A DNA stretch of 64,000 nucleotides from Acholoe squamosa (lineage: Eukaryota > Annelida > Polychaeta > Phyllodocida > Polynoidae), in assembly GCA_949317995.1 (NCBI GenBank), contig OX439050.1, forward strand, positions 22,894,061 through 22,958,060. Direction: 5' to 3'. The notes beneath the pieces were generated by a model. It was not told where the DNA came from. It was given only the letters and a program-made list of their open reading frames with translations, and ran no database searches. Shown here piece after piece: positions 1-11,967 of the stretch (the first letter of the stretch is position 1; each line of letters starts with the position of its first letter). Made by a program: the position numbers and the translations under genes.

Positions 1-234
1 GTGGTGAATGGGGTAGGCTACTGAGAAGAGCCTGTAGTTCAACCTAGGGACTAGCTGACTTGTTCTCGATAAACAAAGGTAAAAATAAGCCAGTTCTGAC
101 TTGAATGGCAGTCCATAGAGGTCCCAGTGTGTGCTATCTGTGACAGGCATGACTCAGTACCTTAGCACCTCACCTATCTCACACACACATACACCATACC
201 CAGAACCAGACTCACTACATCACCTCCACCCCTC

Positions 235-454
235 AACCCTGTAATGGCCGCTGATGCAGTAATGCATCATGCCCATTGGTCGCCATGATCAATGAATGCA
301 GCCCCTGACAAGTTATAGCTGCATTCATACATCATGCCGACCCTTCAGGGTCAATATACCTGATCCCGGAAGGTCGGCATGATGCTCCAATGAAGTGCTG
401 GCGAGCAATCTCACCAGCACTTCATTGGTGCATCGGCGGCCCTTAAAGGGTTAA
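235..454. mobile_element. piggyBac-like foldback MITE, copy 1
   Basis: The right end reads CGGCCCTTAAAGGGTTAA; the left end (CAACCCTGTAATGGCCGCTG) is a diverged inverted match. Inside are two hairpins: a B module (GAATGCAGCCC...GGGCTGCATTC type, somewhat eroded) and an A module (CCAATGAAGTGCTGGCGAG paired with its complement). TTAA next to CCC...GGG ends is the piggyBac signature, so a non-autonomous piggyBac-derived element is inferred. It has no coding capacity. Confidence 0.75.
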
Positions 455-539
455 TCCACTCACCCCAGTCTCATATTTCACAACCAATCCTCTGACTCTT
501 TTCACTATGTTGTGTAACAAAAAGTAATGCGCTACACTT

Positions 540-700
540 GTACAGTGATAGACAAAGGGAAAGGAAGGGTGTGACTGTGAGTGAGTAAGCAAAAAAAAAA
601 ATATGTGGGTGAGTGAGTGACTGGCGGATAAAGGGGGAATGAATGAGTTAGTGAGTGAGCGAGAAAGTGATTGAAGGTGGAGAAAGGGTGGGAGAAAGGC
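540..700. repeat. GTGA-rich simple repeat
   Basis: Degenerate GTGA/GAGT tetranucleotides with an A12 run near 590. It resembles the tail of the (GTGA)n SINE seen at 4222-4400, but no SINE body is recognisable beside it. Confidence 0.6.
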
Positions 701-1176
701 GAGTGTGAACAAGGGAACCAGACATACTTTTATGCTAAGGTCTCGACTAATGTGCCAATCTCGAATAACAGTGTGTGTACAGGGGGTTTGAAAAAAAAAC
801 CACCAAGCACTGAGGCTCCGTCTCACATAGGCGCCTTGGAGACATTGGTATTGAAATATTGCAAATAGTCAAGCTCTTGGGTGCTTACAGGGTAAACATA
901 GTCTAATTGTAAACACCGGCATAAATATTTAGATTCAGTCTTTTCTTTTTTACTTTTGGAAAATCCTTACAGTGGAATATATATCACATAATGGACTAAA
1001 TTAAATCAAATGATACCATCATCTGCATGTATTTCAATGATATTAACATGTTGAAATATTTGTTGATCCCTTACACACATATACATACTACTTAGCCATA
1101 AAGGCAACTGTATACACACAAACATAGCTCACATAACTTCTCAAGTACCCCCTCCTTCCTAACTCAGACCTTTGAC

Positions 1177-1458
1177 TAACCCTTTAAGGGTTACACAGTG
1201 CATTAATGCATCATGTCCATTGGTGGTTATGATGCATGAATGTAGCCTGGCGAGTAAGTTACCAGTGCTGCATTGATGCATCATGCTAACCCTCTGGGGT
1301 GGAGGCATCCATAAAGGGTCGGCATGATGCACCAATGCAGTGATGGCTAGTATACTCGTCAGTCCTGCATTTCTGCATCATGACTGGAGGTACCATGCAC
1401 CCTTATAGGGCATGCATGTACATAACCCCGAGGTCATCCAGTGGTCCTTAAAGGGTTA
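1177..1458. mobile_element. piggyBac-like foldback MITE, copy 2
   Basis: Begins TAACCCTTTAAGGG and ends CCTTAAAGGGTTA, with a B module followed by a diverged A module between. The GGTCGGCATGATGC linker typical of the family separates them. It is somewhat mutated, so an older copy. Confidence 0.75.
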
Positions 1459-1767
1459 GAGCCCAGGAGAAGATATGCTGGGGTTATCAGTTGCCCCCTG
1501 ACCTGCCCTGGATACCAGTTATCACACTGCCCCTTGGCAACCCTCTCAGACTGCCCCTGAGACTATAGGTCTCTCTGATATTTCACAACAACTCATCACA
1601 TGGCGGCTACAGTTGGTGCTGCCCTATCACAATCTTCCCTGAGGGGTGCTTACAAGGCGGAGTGGTAGAGCACAAGTCGTCTTATGTTCTCCATCAAGCC
1701 ATCCAGGGGATTGTATGTTAGCCAAGGTACCTTCCACTTGAATACAGTCTGTTCTGGTTAGGCGGAT

Positions 1768-1930
1768 CAGGGGCGTAGGAAAAGGGGGGGGGGGCAGGGG
1801 GGCCTGCCCCCCCCAGCTGGGCCCCCCAATAATGAAGAGGTTCCCTATATAAGCCTATATAAAAATATAGCGACCCCCCCAACCGAGACCCCTGGGTCCC
1901 CCCAATAAAAATTTGCTTCCTACGCCCCTG
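1768..1930. mobile_element. hAT-like MITE, CAGGGGCGTAGGAA family
   Basis: Termini CAGGGGCGTAGGAA and TTCCTACGCCCCTG are inverted repeats, flanked by a 5-bp duplication CGGAT (1763-1767 and 1931-1935). The interior is rich in G and C runs. CAG...CTG ends are typical of hAT elements, and 5-bp duplications occur in some hAT groups; the superfamily is inferred from the ends only. It gives a spurious minus-strand open frame. Confidence 0.8.
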
Positions 1931-1946
1931 CGGATACATAATTTAG

Positions 1947-2425
1947 GGTACAGTGTAGCTTAGCTATGGGGACAGTCAGGATAATGTGAGTGATAGGTCA
2001 CATTGTGTATTGTGCCTTAGATACAGGGGCGTAGGAAAAGGGGGGAGCAGGGGGGCAATAATGAGGAGGTTCCCTATATAAGCCTATGTAAAAATATAGT
2101 AGCCCCCCCCAACCGAGGCCCCTGCCCCCCCCCCCTATAAAAATTTGCTTCCTACACCCCTGCTTAGATATTAGGACAGTCATGGCATAGTACAGTGTAC
2201 CTTAGCTATGAGGGCAGTCATGACATTGCAGTGTACCTCAGCTATGAAGACAGCCATGCCACTCTACAGTGTGTCTCAGCTATGAGGACAGTCATGGCAT
2301 TCTACAGTGTGTCCTAGCTATGTGGACAGCCATGTCACTGTACAGTGTGTTTCAGCTATGAGGAAATGCTGCTGTCCAGAGTGCCTTAGCTATGAGGACA
2401 GCCATGGCATTCTACAATGTGCTTT
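1947..2425. repeat. 38-bp minisatellite interrupted by a MITE
   Basis: Imperfect units of about 38 bp built on CTTAGCTATGAGGACAGTC and a TACAGTGTG box. The clearest are at 2160-2425. The array starts before the MITE at 2024-2162, so the MITE inserted into an existing array. Confidence 0.75.
2024..2162. mobile_element. hAT-like MITE with 8-bp duplication
   Basis: Ends CAGGGGCGTAGGAA and TTCCTACACCCCTG. The flanks carry an 8-bp direct repeat CTTAGATA (2016-2023, 2163-2170), the classical hAT length, whereas three other family members show 5 bp. At 139 bp it is shorter than copies at 23 and 38 kb. Confidence 0.8.
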
Positions 2426-3317
2426 CACAAAATCATTTAGAAACTTGTAAAGTCGATTACCTTAGGAGGGAGGTTGAGGCTATGACTAAACCAAAATCAC
2501 AGAATAGAAACGGAATATTCATGAAACACTGAAGTCTGTGTTCATAACTGCTGAGAACGAACTATAAGTAAGTCCCCATGTTAAGTCGTGATTTAATGTT
2601 GGATCAGGTATGCCTCCCAGCACTGGACAGCTCTGTGTACTGAGCATGGTTAGGATATTGCCTACAGATAGGCTTGTAAAACAATAGCCTTATACTTTGG
2701 GGCACAGATCCAGGAATGCTTGGTCAATGTGACAAATTGAGATAATGAGAAAACTTATTCTACTACTAAACGTAAGCCCAGTTCCAATTCATGGTAATAA
2801 TGAATCTAGGGGACTACCATTTACATGTATGGGATACGCTTAAATCAGCAACTGCTGGCTCCCATTTGGAAACACAGCTGGTATGCAATAAGCATTTCTC
2901 GTATGTAATATGAGCGCCTAATGTCTGTGTAACCCTGTCCACATACAAATATATTTGGTTACACCATACCCTTATTAGGCAGCCGTGTATTGTAAGTCTA
3001 TACAATGTATTGTAGGTCAATACAATAAGATGTGTACAGTCTGCTCCCTAATGAAGCACACAGTGTGTACAAATACAAGGTGTTCTGTCATACTATTACA
3101 AACCTTCAACACCCCTGATACACTTATAAAAGTGTTCATACTCTGTCACCTTGATTAGAATCATTAGGACTGCATGTATGCATCATAATAATCAATGGAC
3201 ACAGTGAATTAAAGCACTATGTGCTGCTTATTGGTTGAAAACAGGATTGAAGCTTGTACAATAATACAAAAGGTGAAGTGTTTGGATGACAACACAATCC
3301 TACCTCATACTGTTAGG
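2426..3317. other. Intergenic, nothing recognised
   Basis: AT-rich unique-looking sequence with no convincing exon, RNA gene or transposon end. Confidence 0.5.
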
Positions 3318-3521
3318 TTAACCCGTTATGGACCACTAATGCATTCATGCACCATGCCCATTGGTCGGCATAATGCATGAAAGCAGACCCTACGGAAATG
3401 GTACACTCTGCATGATGCTCCAATGAGGTGCCGGTGAGTATTCTCGGCAGCACTTCATTGGTGCATCATGCCGACCAATGGGCATGATGCACACATGCAG
3501 CAGCAGACCTTAAAGGGTTAG
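3318..3521. mobile_element. piggyBac-like foldback MITE, copy 3
   Basis: TTAACCCGTTATGG at the left and CCTTAAAGGGTTA at the right. One half of the B module is deleted; the A module (CCAATGAGGTGCCGG...) remains. Downstream to 3880 a GC-richer patch has GGCCGCCATTA and an inverted CCAAT box (ATTGG) near 3812, but no clear exon. Confidence 0.75.
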
Positions 3522-3897
3522 AGGTTATGGCCACACCTCCAGCATTCTTACAGCTGCTATATTAGCTCGTTACGTTCACCGAGTATTTGTCAATAAATGT
3601 TTATTTTCACTCACCGCCTGCGCTACACAGGTAGACACACATGTATATAGACAGCTTAGGGCGTGTGTAAGTGTGTGTCGGTTGGGGGAGGGGTCGGCCA
3701 CTCATATAGCTCACATAGCCATTATCAGCTGGGGGCCGCCATTAGACCCCGACGCCACTATGACTAACACCTTCAGCCCCCGACTCGGCAGTATATGCCA
3801 GGGATGCCTCCCATTGGTCAATAATACAATAGCCATGTGCCGTATATGGTATGAGGTGCCAGTTCAGCATTAACATACATTTACCAACAAAATGTAT

Positions 3898-4221
3898 ATG
3901 ATTGAGTGAGTGAGTGAAAGAGTGAGCAAAGGAGTGAATGACAGATTGAGTGATTGAGCAATACTAGTAAACAAAGGGAGTGTCCGACAGTGAATGTGGG
4001 ATTGATTGTGTGAATGAGTGACCAAATGAGCGAGCAAAAGAGTGGGTGAGTGACTGAAGGGTAGGAAGCTAATGAGGTACCAGGGATGAAGGGTGTGATG
4101 AACAGGAGTAAGTGAGTGAGTGAGTGGGTGGGTGTGGTGAGAGAGGGAGGGACGGAAGGTGGTGAATAAATGAGTGAGTATGAGCGTGAGTGAGTGAGTG
4201 AGTGTGTGTGTGTGTGAGAGA
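3898..4221. repeat. GTGA tetranucleotide tract
   Basis: Long degenerate run of GTGA/GAGT units merging into the SINE body at 4222. It is the probable expanded tail of that element. The 141-residue minus-strand open frame here is only translated repeat. Confidence 0.7.
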
Positions 4222-4400
4222 GTGAGTGAGTAATATATGTTTAACGCCATTTCGACAACTGAGGTCATATTCATGTCGAGAACTACATTACACAATTTGA
4301 CAGGGGAATGTGTCAGTGCCCGCGCATATGTGCATCACACACATCCCGAGGGGATAGGAAAGAGGAGAAATAGACCCTTTTAAGTGGGCTAGGGAGGCCC
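4222..4400 (-). mobile_element. (GTGA)n-tailed SINE-like element
   Basis: Body contains TTTAACGCCATTTCG and GGGGATAGGAAAGAGGAGA. It matches, in inverse orientation, the element at 23431-23614, which has a 10-bp target duplication. The tail is at the lower coordinate, so the element reads on the minus strand. No A or B box is obvious in the body. Confidence 0.7.

Positions 4401-4488
<88 letters not shown>
4401..4488. repeat. (GT)n(GA)n microsatellite
   Basis: About 12 bases of GT followed by about 76 bases of uninterrupted GA, directly abutting the head of the SINE-like element. Confidence 0.95.
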
Positions 4489-4490
<2 letters not shown>

Positions 4491-4720
4491 TTGAGTGAGC
4501 AAGCGAAAGGCTAAGTTAGTGAGTGAGCAATAAACAAAGGGGGAGTGTGACAGTGAATGTGTGAATAAATTAATGTGTGTGAATGAGTGAGCAAGCGAGC
4601 AAGTGACCGAGATACCCAGGGAGGCAAGCAGACTGAGACTAATGAGATATGAGGAATGAAGGATGTGATGAACGGGATAGTAAGTGAGTGAGGGAGAGAT
4701 GGGGGGAAAGGATAGTGGGG
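4489..4720. repeat. Second GTGA-rich tract
   Basis: Similar to 3898-4221, with shared phrases such as AAACAAAGGGGGAGTGTGA. This suggests local duplication around the microsatellite. Confidence 0.6.
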
Positions 4721-7334
4721 AGACCTATGAGCGGAATGGGGTGAGGTGAAGGAAGGAAGAACAGTTCTGTAATGAAAGTAAACAAGAATAACCGCATGTT
4801 TTATTTGATAGCTCGAAGGCAAAAGATCTGGCAGCATTTGAACAAGTCCAGAACAGTCTGCATATAATGAATTTACCTAAACGACCTTCCATATACCTAA
4901 CCATAACATCCATGTCCCATAGGTTTAAAATTAAATCTACACCAGTTATTTACACTTCTATGTAACCTTTTGTAGAGTCTATAAAGATCATGGTCTGTAG
5001 TACTCTGTACACTGAATAGCCTATTCAGGCGAAAACGACAGATAAAATGGATAAAGGAAGTCTACATATTTATTTCCCTCTTGTGAATCAAACTAAAGTG
5101 TTTTAGCATAGGATGAGGCAAATGGTGATTTAACCTGTGACTTTATCCCCACAGTGACATCAAAGTAGATATGCCTACATAACCTAGATCATTAGCCGTG
5201 GATGGCCACATCATCATATCATAGCCTTAGCTATTGCAGTGGTAAAGAAGACTAGAGCCTATCTCTATCACCAATTAATATGTATATCCATATTGAGGGC
5301 CACTATGATGGGTGTGCGTTGATATGAGAGAGGGTTATATAACCCTAATAAGTACCGATGTAATATAGCCTATAGATCATGTATGCACCTCTCACCTAGA
5401 TTTGCATCAAACTTCAATGTCAACAAAAAGAACATGTAGTTACCAACACAAATAGCTATTTACATACTGATTTCCCAAGCCTTCCACAAATATGATTTCC
5501 AATTACAAATCAGCGATTTTCAACAATGAACGATCCCGTAAACAATGGGCTAAGCTTTTTAACAAGACTTAGTGTTGGTTAAAAAGAATAGTCAATTTAG
5601 TGCAACTCGGCAATGGTAACCTAGATTGACAATTTTAGAACACCTAGTTCAGACTGACACATTGTCACTATACTATCGGTATCTGTTGATAGCAAAATTC
5701 TAAAAAAAAAAAAACAAAAAAAAAACAAAAAAAAAACTCAGCAACTAACCTCTAAATGGCCAAAGTCTACAAACTTCGCAGACACCTCTCACATACACTC
5801 CTCACAAACTAGAAGAAACTATTAAAATTAAACTTACCATTGGGACTATGGGTTGGACACTGTATCCCTTCTCCTGTGTCCATAACCAATGTACACAGGG
5901 TCTACACATCTCCTCTACACACCACCCATGGAGCCTGTGGTGGATAACAGTGTAAAAGACAGTGACCTAATACCACCTACACTGGTCCAGCTGGTTCATA
6001 CTAAACATTCTGGCCAAAATTATTTGAGAAGAAAAAAATTTGAAGTATGCCTCTAGGGTTTGCCCCCAAAATGAGTGTATCGTGTTACATCAAATAACAG
6101 TCTGTGAGCAATTTTTGGAGAAATACCTTCATGACTTTTTATTCTTTCGCCCCATAATCTGATCAATAAATATATGATTATAATGATGGTGCAGACTAAT
6201 TAATGCAAAATCGCTGAGGGGGGATGAATATATTAGTACATATTCCCAACCTTTGCCAAGATTTTTTTCCACAGCTAGAAGTATTGAGATATATTTTCCA
6301 TCTTTATGCTTTTGTCCAAACTGGTGAATATGGAGCAGGTGCCTGGGGTTAATGTAGTGTGTGCTTTAGTCACTAGGGGGCACCACCAACAGTGTCAGGT
6401 GGGGACAGGTCTGGTGTTAGAAGGGTGGGGGTTTGGTGACATTTAAAACATAAACCTTTACTCAATGTTGTATGGATGCGCCTCATCCCACCAAATAAAT
6501 CATAATTTATAGCCCACACTCAAATTCCATAGACACCCATCCCTCACCATACAGTGATATCGCCTCTATCCGTGGATTTAGAGTATCCGTTTTAGGTCTT
6601 TGCTTGGCTAATACCATGGTGTGAACTCCTGAATAGACCCACTGACATTTTGCAGACACCTTTTTAACCCACCAATAAATCCCCCTATACAGACTTTCTC
6701 TACTTCTGGCCAAGAGACCCTCATGGGCCACGTGACTGGGCCCATTGAACAAAAGGCTTTCACATATATAGAGGGTATACAAACTCTGAATCGTTACGGT
6801 TTATTTTTACATTTTTATATATCTGAAATGCTCATTTTTATTTACATGTTGTGGTTGTATGTGTGGAGAGATAGATACAATTAGATAAATACGGAGAGAT
6901 ACCAAGCACAGGTAGGTAAGGGAGAGAAGGAAAATGAAACAGGGCTAGAATACAGATTGAAATGACTCAGCTGTACCTGGGGGTGATGTTACATCTACCG
7001 ACACTCTAAAAAATAACTGTTAAATCTATACCAGGGATCTTCGAAAAACTGAACAGTGAAGCACTATTCCATTGCAATGCAGCAAAGTAGTTCAATAATG
7101 AAGCCCCAGATGGCAGTACAGTAATGCACTGTGGTACAAGGAATCTCTGTGAAAATAACAGTGAAATCATTGTCCAAAAGTGGCTGGTTATCCGCCGTTA
7201 TTTTCACGACATCTTTTTTACAGTGTACCTCCCCTCACACATGTACACATTGCCTACAGTGGGTCTACTCTAAATGCCACATCGGGTGCCTTTGTACTGG
7301 TAGATAAAAGCTTTAAATTGGTGTCACTTCTCTC
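4721..7334. other. Intergenic, nothing recognised
   Basis: AT-rich. It has an A-rich run at 5702-5736 and a CTCF-like motif at 6371. Open frames such as 6507-6782 (-) have no exon signals I trust. Confidence 0.5.
6371..6384 (+). promoter_or_regulatory. CTCF-like motif
   Basis: CACTAGGGGGCACC resembles the core CTCF consensus (CCASYAGRKGGC). Motif match only. Confidence 0.25.
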
Positions 7335-7598
7335 TTAAACCCTTAAAAGGCCCCCAGCAGGTCTATGGTCCTGAGGCATCATGATGCACCAATGATGTGC
7401 TTCTCTCCAGCAGGACATTGGTGCATCATGCTAACCCTTTGGGCACATTATCAGTCCTGTATTCAGGGCCAATATTACACATCATAAATGCAGCGCTGGT
7501 GATTTACATTTTACTTACCAGGGCTGCATTCATGCATCATAGGGACTAAGGGACATCATGTATTAATGCCGTATACTGCCCTTACAGTTAAAGGGTTA
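7335..7598. mobile_element. piggyBac-like foldback MITE, copy 4
   Basis: TTAAACCCTTAAAAGG at the left, AGTTAAAGGGTTAA at the right. An eroded A module (CACCAATGATGTGCTTC...) precedes a B module with GCATTCATGCATCAT. Confidence 0.75.
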
Positions 7599-7869
7599 AA
7601 CCACTGCAGCCTCTACCTCCAAACACATCATAAATACTTTCAACTATTTATAGCCATAATCTGATGTTGGACCCTATAGCAGGGAATGCTGAATACATAG
7701 CATTTATGCTAACTCTCAATTGCTAACTCTCAATTGACCTGTCAACTTTAAGATGGACCCTATGTATGGCAATGCCTCTACCCCACTTCATTCTTGATGC
7801 TATGCACTGGGAAGAAAAATCTACTACCACGGGGTACCACAATATTAATTATATAGGGAAAACACATGG

Positions 7870-8031
7870 CATGGGCGTGGGAAGCAGTTTCAGAGTGGGT
7901 GGGACCAGGGGGGGTTTCTGCAATTTTTGACCTCACTTTGCTTGACCTTTTAGTTTTGACCTTTTGAGGAGTTGGCCAAAAGTGGGATGGGGGACATGTC
8001 CCCCCTGTCCCCTCTGCTTTCCACGCCCATG
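7870..8031. mobile_element. MITE with CATGGGCGTGG termini
   Basis: Inverted termini CATGGGCGTGGGAAGC and GCTTTCCACGCCCATG, flanked by the direct repeat CATGG (7865-7869, 8032-8036). The 162-bp length, GGGCG-type end and 5-bp duplication recall the CAGGGGCG family, but the end sequence differs. It gives a false 97-residue open frame. Confidence 0.75.
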
Positions 8032-8360
8032 CATGGCAGTCATTTACCAAACAAATGTGAGAGGCTGTCATTAAATCTAGTGATAATTTTCTTAAAATAA
8101 AAATGAAAACTCAGAAATAGTTGGTACATGTATGTCTAACAATACCAGCATCATCCTGCACTCAGGCCTTTATGTATGTACACACGAAGTAGAGTTTTAT
8201 CAACCTAAATCTGACCAGAGACCGCAGTGCGTCATTTCAGGCACCAATATTATAAATGCCCCTTTGCCTCACAATGTAGATATGGGTTTTAGAGAAGCAG
8301 ATGCATGCACTGATATGATGTGATTATAATACTACCCTACCTTGATACCACAGTGATACC

Positions 8361-8592
8361 TTTAAATCTTAAAGTGCTGCATTGTGCATTAAGCCATCAT
8401 GTCCATTTGTAAAGATGATGTGTGAATGCAGCATTGGCAGGAAACATGCCAGGACTGCATCACGCTGAACCTCCAGGGTTGATACACTCCTGACGGATTG
8501 GTATAATTCACTACTGGCGAGTAGACTCATCAGCATTGGGTTTGTGCATCATGACGACAATGGAACATGAACCTAGAGGCATAAGATGGTCA
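8361..8592. mobile_element. Degenerate piggyBac-like MITE, copy 5
   Basis: CCTTTAAATCTTAAAG start, then CATCATGTCCATTTG and GCATTGGCAGG...CCAGGACTGCAT remnants of the B module. It directly abuts the better-preserved copy 6. Confidence 0.55.
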
Positions 8593-8853
8593 TTAACCCT
8601 GTAAGGGCCATTGCTACATTAAAACATCATGCCCATTGGTCAGCATGATTCACCAATAAAGTGCTGGCGGGACTGCTCGCCAGCACTTCATTGGAGCATC
8701 ATGCCGGGAGTTTGTGTATTTATCCCGTAGGTCGGCATGATGTATGAGTGTAGCCCTGGCAAGTTACTCGCCAGGGCTGCATTCATGCATCATGACGACC
8801 AATGGGCATGATGCATTAATGCATTAGCGGTCCTTAAAGGATTAAAGGGTTAA
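8593..8853. mobile_element. piggyBac-like foldback MITE, copy 6 (reference)
   Basis: One of the best copies: TTAACCCTGTAAGGGCC start, A hairpin (AAGTGCTGGCGGG...CTCGCCAGCACTT), linker GTCGGCATGATG, B hairpin (AGCCCTGGCAAG...CTCGCCAGGGCT), then GCATTAATGCATTAGCGG and terminal AAAGGGTTAA. At 261 bp it shows the full A-B architecture. Confidence 0.8.
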
Positions 8854-10576
8854 CGAAGCATGTATATGGGCAGGCAGGTGCACCTGGATATAGGACCTGG
8901 AGGTACAGGCACAGGTACTAATCAGGTGTTAGGCAGGTGACTGTGGGTGTGATGAACCTCATCATTACACCTGTTGGACTTTAAACTACTAAGTCTATAC
9001 ACTGCCTAACACAAACTTACAGTACACAGGCATTTCTAAAGTTAAGTACTGGTAAGGAAATACATGTATTTCAGTCACATAGGTCTACATTGCTTAGGTA
9101 TGACAAAATAAAGTATGGGAATGTCAATCTATGTCCATGCATCTCCTTCCCTTTAGCTTACCCTCCCCAAACTCTTTCCTTGTCCCAACCTGACTTTCCA
9201 TGCACACATCGCCATCCCTTTGCCTTCTAGTCCACAGCAACTCCGAATGTAGGTATAGCCCCTGCCCCAGCCAAAGGCTCGCAGGGCAAGGCCTCTTCTC
9301 TTCATTGCTTGTCCATGTACAATAAATGTATGTTTTACTCTTTATCTTCTCCCCTATCTCCCTAGACAATCCTCCCATGCCATCATGATCCTTCCTAGTG
9401 ACATTGGTTATTCCCTAGTACCCTCTATAGGGCCTACAGGTGGGTGGGGCTTACCTGTATATTGATAAGTATGTCTGGCTGTCTCTGTCTGTCTCTCTGC
9501 TCCCCACGTGTTCTGGCCCTGTCACCTTGGATACTATGTATCCTACCTCACACTACGTCCAGAGTGTCAGTGTATGTGTGCAGTGTGTAAGTGAGGGGAG
9601 GTGAGTGAGGGACCCTACCTCTCTCTATACCTCCAGCGGGTATTTCTATCAACCTATAGATACTCTGCACACAGAGTGTCAGCACTGCATGCTCATTCCC
9701 CACTATGGCCCTGAGGGTGACTCCATCGACACTAACCTCTCAGTGTGTATGTAGCTAATTAAATGTATGAATAGAGGTGGTGACATCTGCGTCCATCTGA
9801 TTTAGAAATCAAAAGGACCTTGTGCATTGTCATAGAGATGGGGAATGGCTCTAGTGTATCCCCCCCACCCCCACCATCATCCATCACACTGATATTATGG
9901 CACAGGTGTGATGGGATGATGGACATAATCCATGTACCTTTAAATAGGGATATTATTGATAGAATGGGACTTTATATTAAATGTGGAACCCCCCTTAACA
10001 AGTATGTTTTTACGTGGTGTGGTAGTCAAATATGCATCTATGATATATTCATTGGTTCTGTTCCAAGGTATCTAGATACTGAGGAAGATGGCCCTCGTAT
10101 GGGGGGGGGGGGTGTTAATAAATAAGAGAAGTCAGGAGTAACTTACTTAGTTGCCAATAAAATATTGTTAAATGGTTTGAAAATCTAGGCCGGATTATTT
10201 TCATTTTATATCTCAAACGTACCCTCGCAATGTATGTGATGGCAATGAGTGAATGACTCTTGTCACATCTGTCGACTCGTCATTAACTCAAAAATTGACC
10301 TAATTTGGGCTAGCTAGAATGAAGATCATTCTTAAAGTTAGCTAAGAAATCAAGGGTACATTTTGTTTTGGTTAACCTTGAAACTAAGTTGTTTACAGTG
10401 AGCAAAGGCTGTATAAAAGAAACTGTATTCCACGTTTTTACTTAAATATTTAATCACGATTTTAGGGAAACCACAAGTTGCAAAAAAAGGGCAGAGGGGA
10501 GAAAACATTTCGTTTCTGGCTCTGCACAGTAGGATTTGTTGAGGCCTGGACAAGATGGCGGAGTGCACATTATGAT
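8854..10576. other. Intergenic, nothing recognised
   Basis: Mixed composition. Pyrimidine-rich near 9480 and a G11 run near 10098. No supported gene. CAAGATGGCGG at 10550-10560 resembles a YY1 site but stands alone. Confidence 0.45.
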
Positions 10577-10825
10577 TACCGTAGATCCTCGCGTGTAAGA
10601 CACGGCTTATACTCCAGATTTACATCATGTGTGCGTCTGATAGAATGTAGCCCAAGTCAGGGTGCGTCTTATAAGCGTCTTATAAGCGAGGATTTTACAC
10701 TATAGAATAGTACACATGTAATAAATGACCAGAATTTGATCCCAGGTACATCCTGTGGGGTTTTGCCTAACTGAGGGTGCGTTCTACACGTGGGGGGGGG
10801 GTTCTATAGGCGAGGATTTACGTAG
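10577..10825. mobile_element. MITE with TACCGTAGATCCTCGC termini
   Basis: Imperfect inverted ends: TACCGTAGATCCTCGCGTGT at the left and GGCGAGGATTTACGTAG at the right. Internal repeats read GTCTTATAAGCG. A related fragment (TCGTGTATAAGGCGCGG) lies near 24260. The superfamily is unknown. Confidence 0.55.
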
Positions 10826-11777
10826 TTGAGGGAGCTCCATCCTACGCATTGCTGACCTATAGACGAGTGTCTGTCTGCCAATAACATCATGTTACATGTG
10901 TATAGGGAGACGCTATAGTAGCACGGGTCAGGAGGAACCACCCAGACATGTATGGTCAAGTCGCATGGCTTTGGCCAAAATTTATGCATCACTCTACAAA
11001 TTTACACCATCATTGCCCAAGGCTGTTTATGATGGCCACTTTATAGGTATACATAGCCAAAACCATTAGATTTTCCCCTCAAAATTTGGCCATATTCATT
11101 GGAATGGACCACGTGCATGGATGAGCACATGTATCGTCAATCATGATATGACACATGTGTTATTAGGTCTGCTATCTTCACTCAGTGCCAATATCAGGAT
11201 ATGTCCACGGTGTCTCCTTATCTTATATCATAGCCAATAAAGTGTGCTAGTGAATATAAGTCTACATGAACACCCCCAATAAACAAGCCTTCACTATCCA
11301 AAATATGACTCAATACAGGTCTGTGTCGAACAAAGAAGTTCAAAAAGATGGGGTGCACTATTGTAATTTTTTCTGGTAAATATCCAATCTGCCATAACAA
11401 ATACCTTTAGCATGTTGACCTTCCACCTCTTGGCACTGAGGGTTGTATATACTCTCTGTCAATTGTGTCATCAGACTACCAGGAGGCCTAGTTGATCTAA
11501 TCTCTATAAGGATCCAGGCAAACTCAAAGAACTCTGTGGTCAAGCAAAAAACAGCATATTTGTTTCAGTTAACCCGATCCTACCTCTTAAAACATGGCCG
11601 AACCTGAAATCTTTTTCTTCCGTTTTTTGTAGAAATTATACAATTTTGGGTGTGTTTTGAGTTAATTTCAGTCGTCCACGGTCACCATGCCTTGTTGTAA
11701 GTCACCACTTTTAGCTGAAAAACACAATTTTTTGTTTGGCCCCATGAGGCATAAAGAACACATACTCTGTCCTCGCT
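10826..11777. other. Intergenic with a possible diverged TE end
   Basis: No gene seen. At 11555-11670 TTTGTTTCAGTTAACCCGATC resembles the TTTCCGGT-type termini of the element at 27715, heavily diverged. Confidence 0.35.
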
Positions 11778-11967
11778 TTAAACATTTAAGGGCCGCTGAT
11801 GCATTAATGCCCATTGGTCGTCATGATGCACCACTGTATCAACCCCGTAGGGTCGGCATGATGCTCCAATGAAGTGCTGGCGAGCAGTCTCGCCAGCACT
11901 TCATTGGTGCATCATGACGACTGATGGACATGATGCACTCCTGCATCAGCGGCCTTTAAAGGGTTAA
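11778..11967. mobile_element. piggyBac-like foldback MITE, copy 7 (A only)
   Basis: Compact 190-bp version. Termini TTAAACATTTAAGGGCCGC and GCGGCCTTTAAAGGGTTAA surround one near-perfect A hairpin (CCAATGAAGTGCTGGCGAG, 4-nt CAGT loop, then its complement). The B module is absent. Confidence 0.8.

Noticed and set aside
3870-4295. 141-residue minus-strand ORF rich in SLTLTHS
   Set aside because: Translation of GTGA tetranucleotide repeats.
7335-7598. Could the hairpin-rich repeats be a CRISPR array or bacterial REP-like elements?
   Set aside because: Copies are dispersed, about 260 bp long, with transposon-type ends in clearly eukaryotic DNA; no regular spacers.
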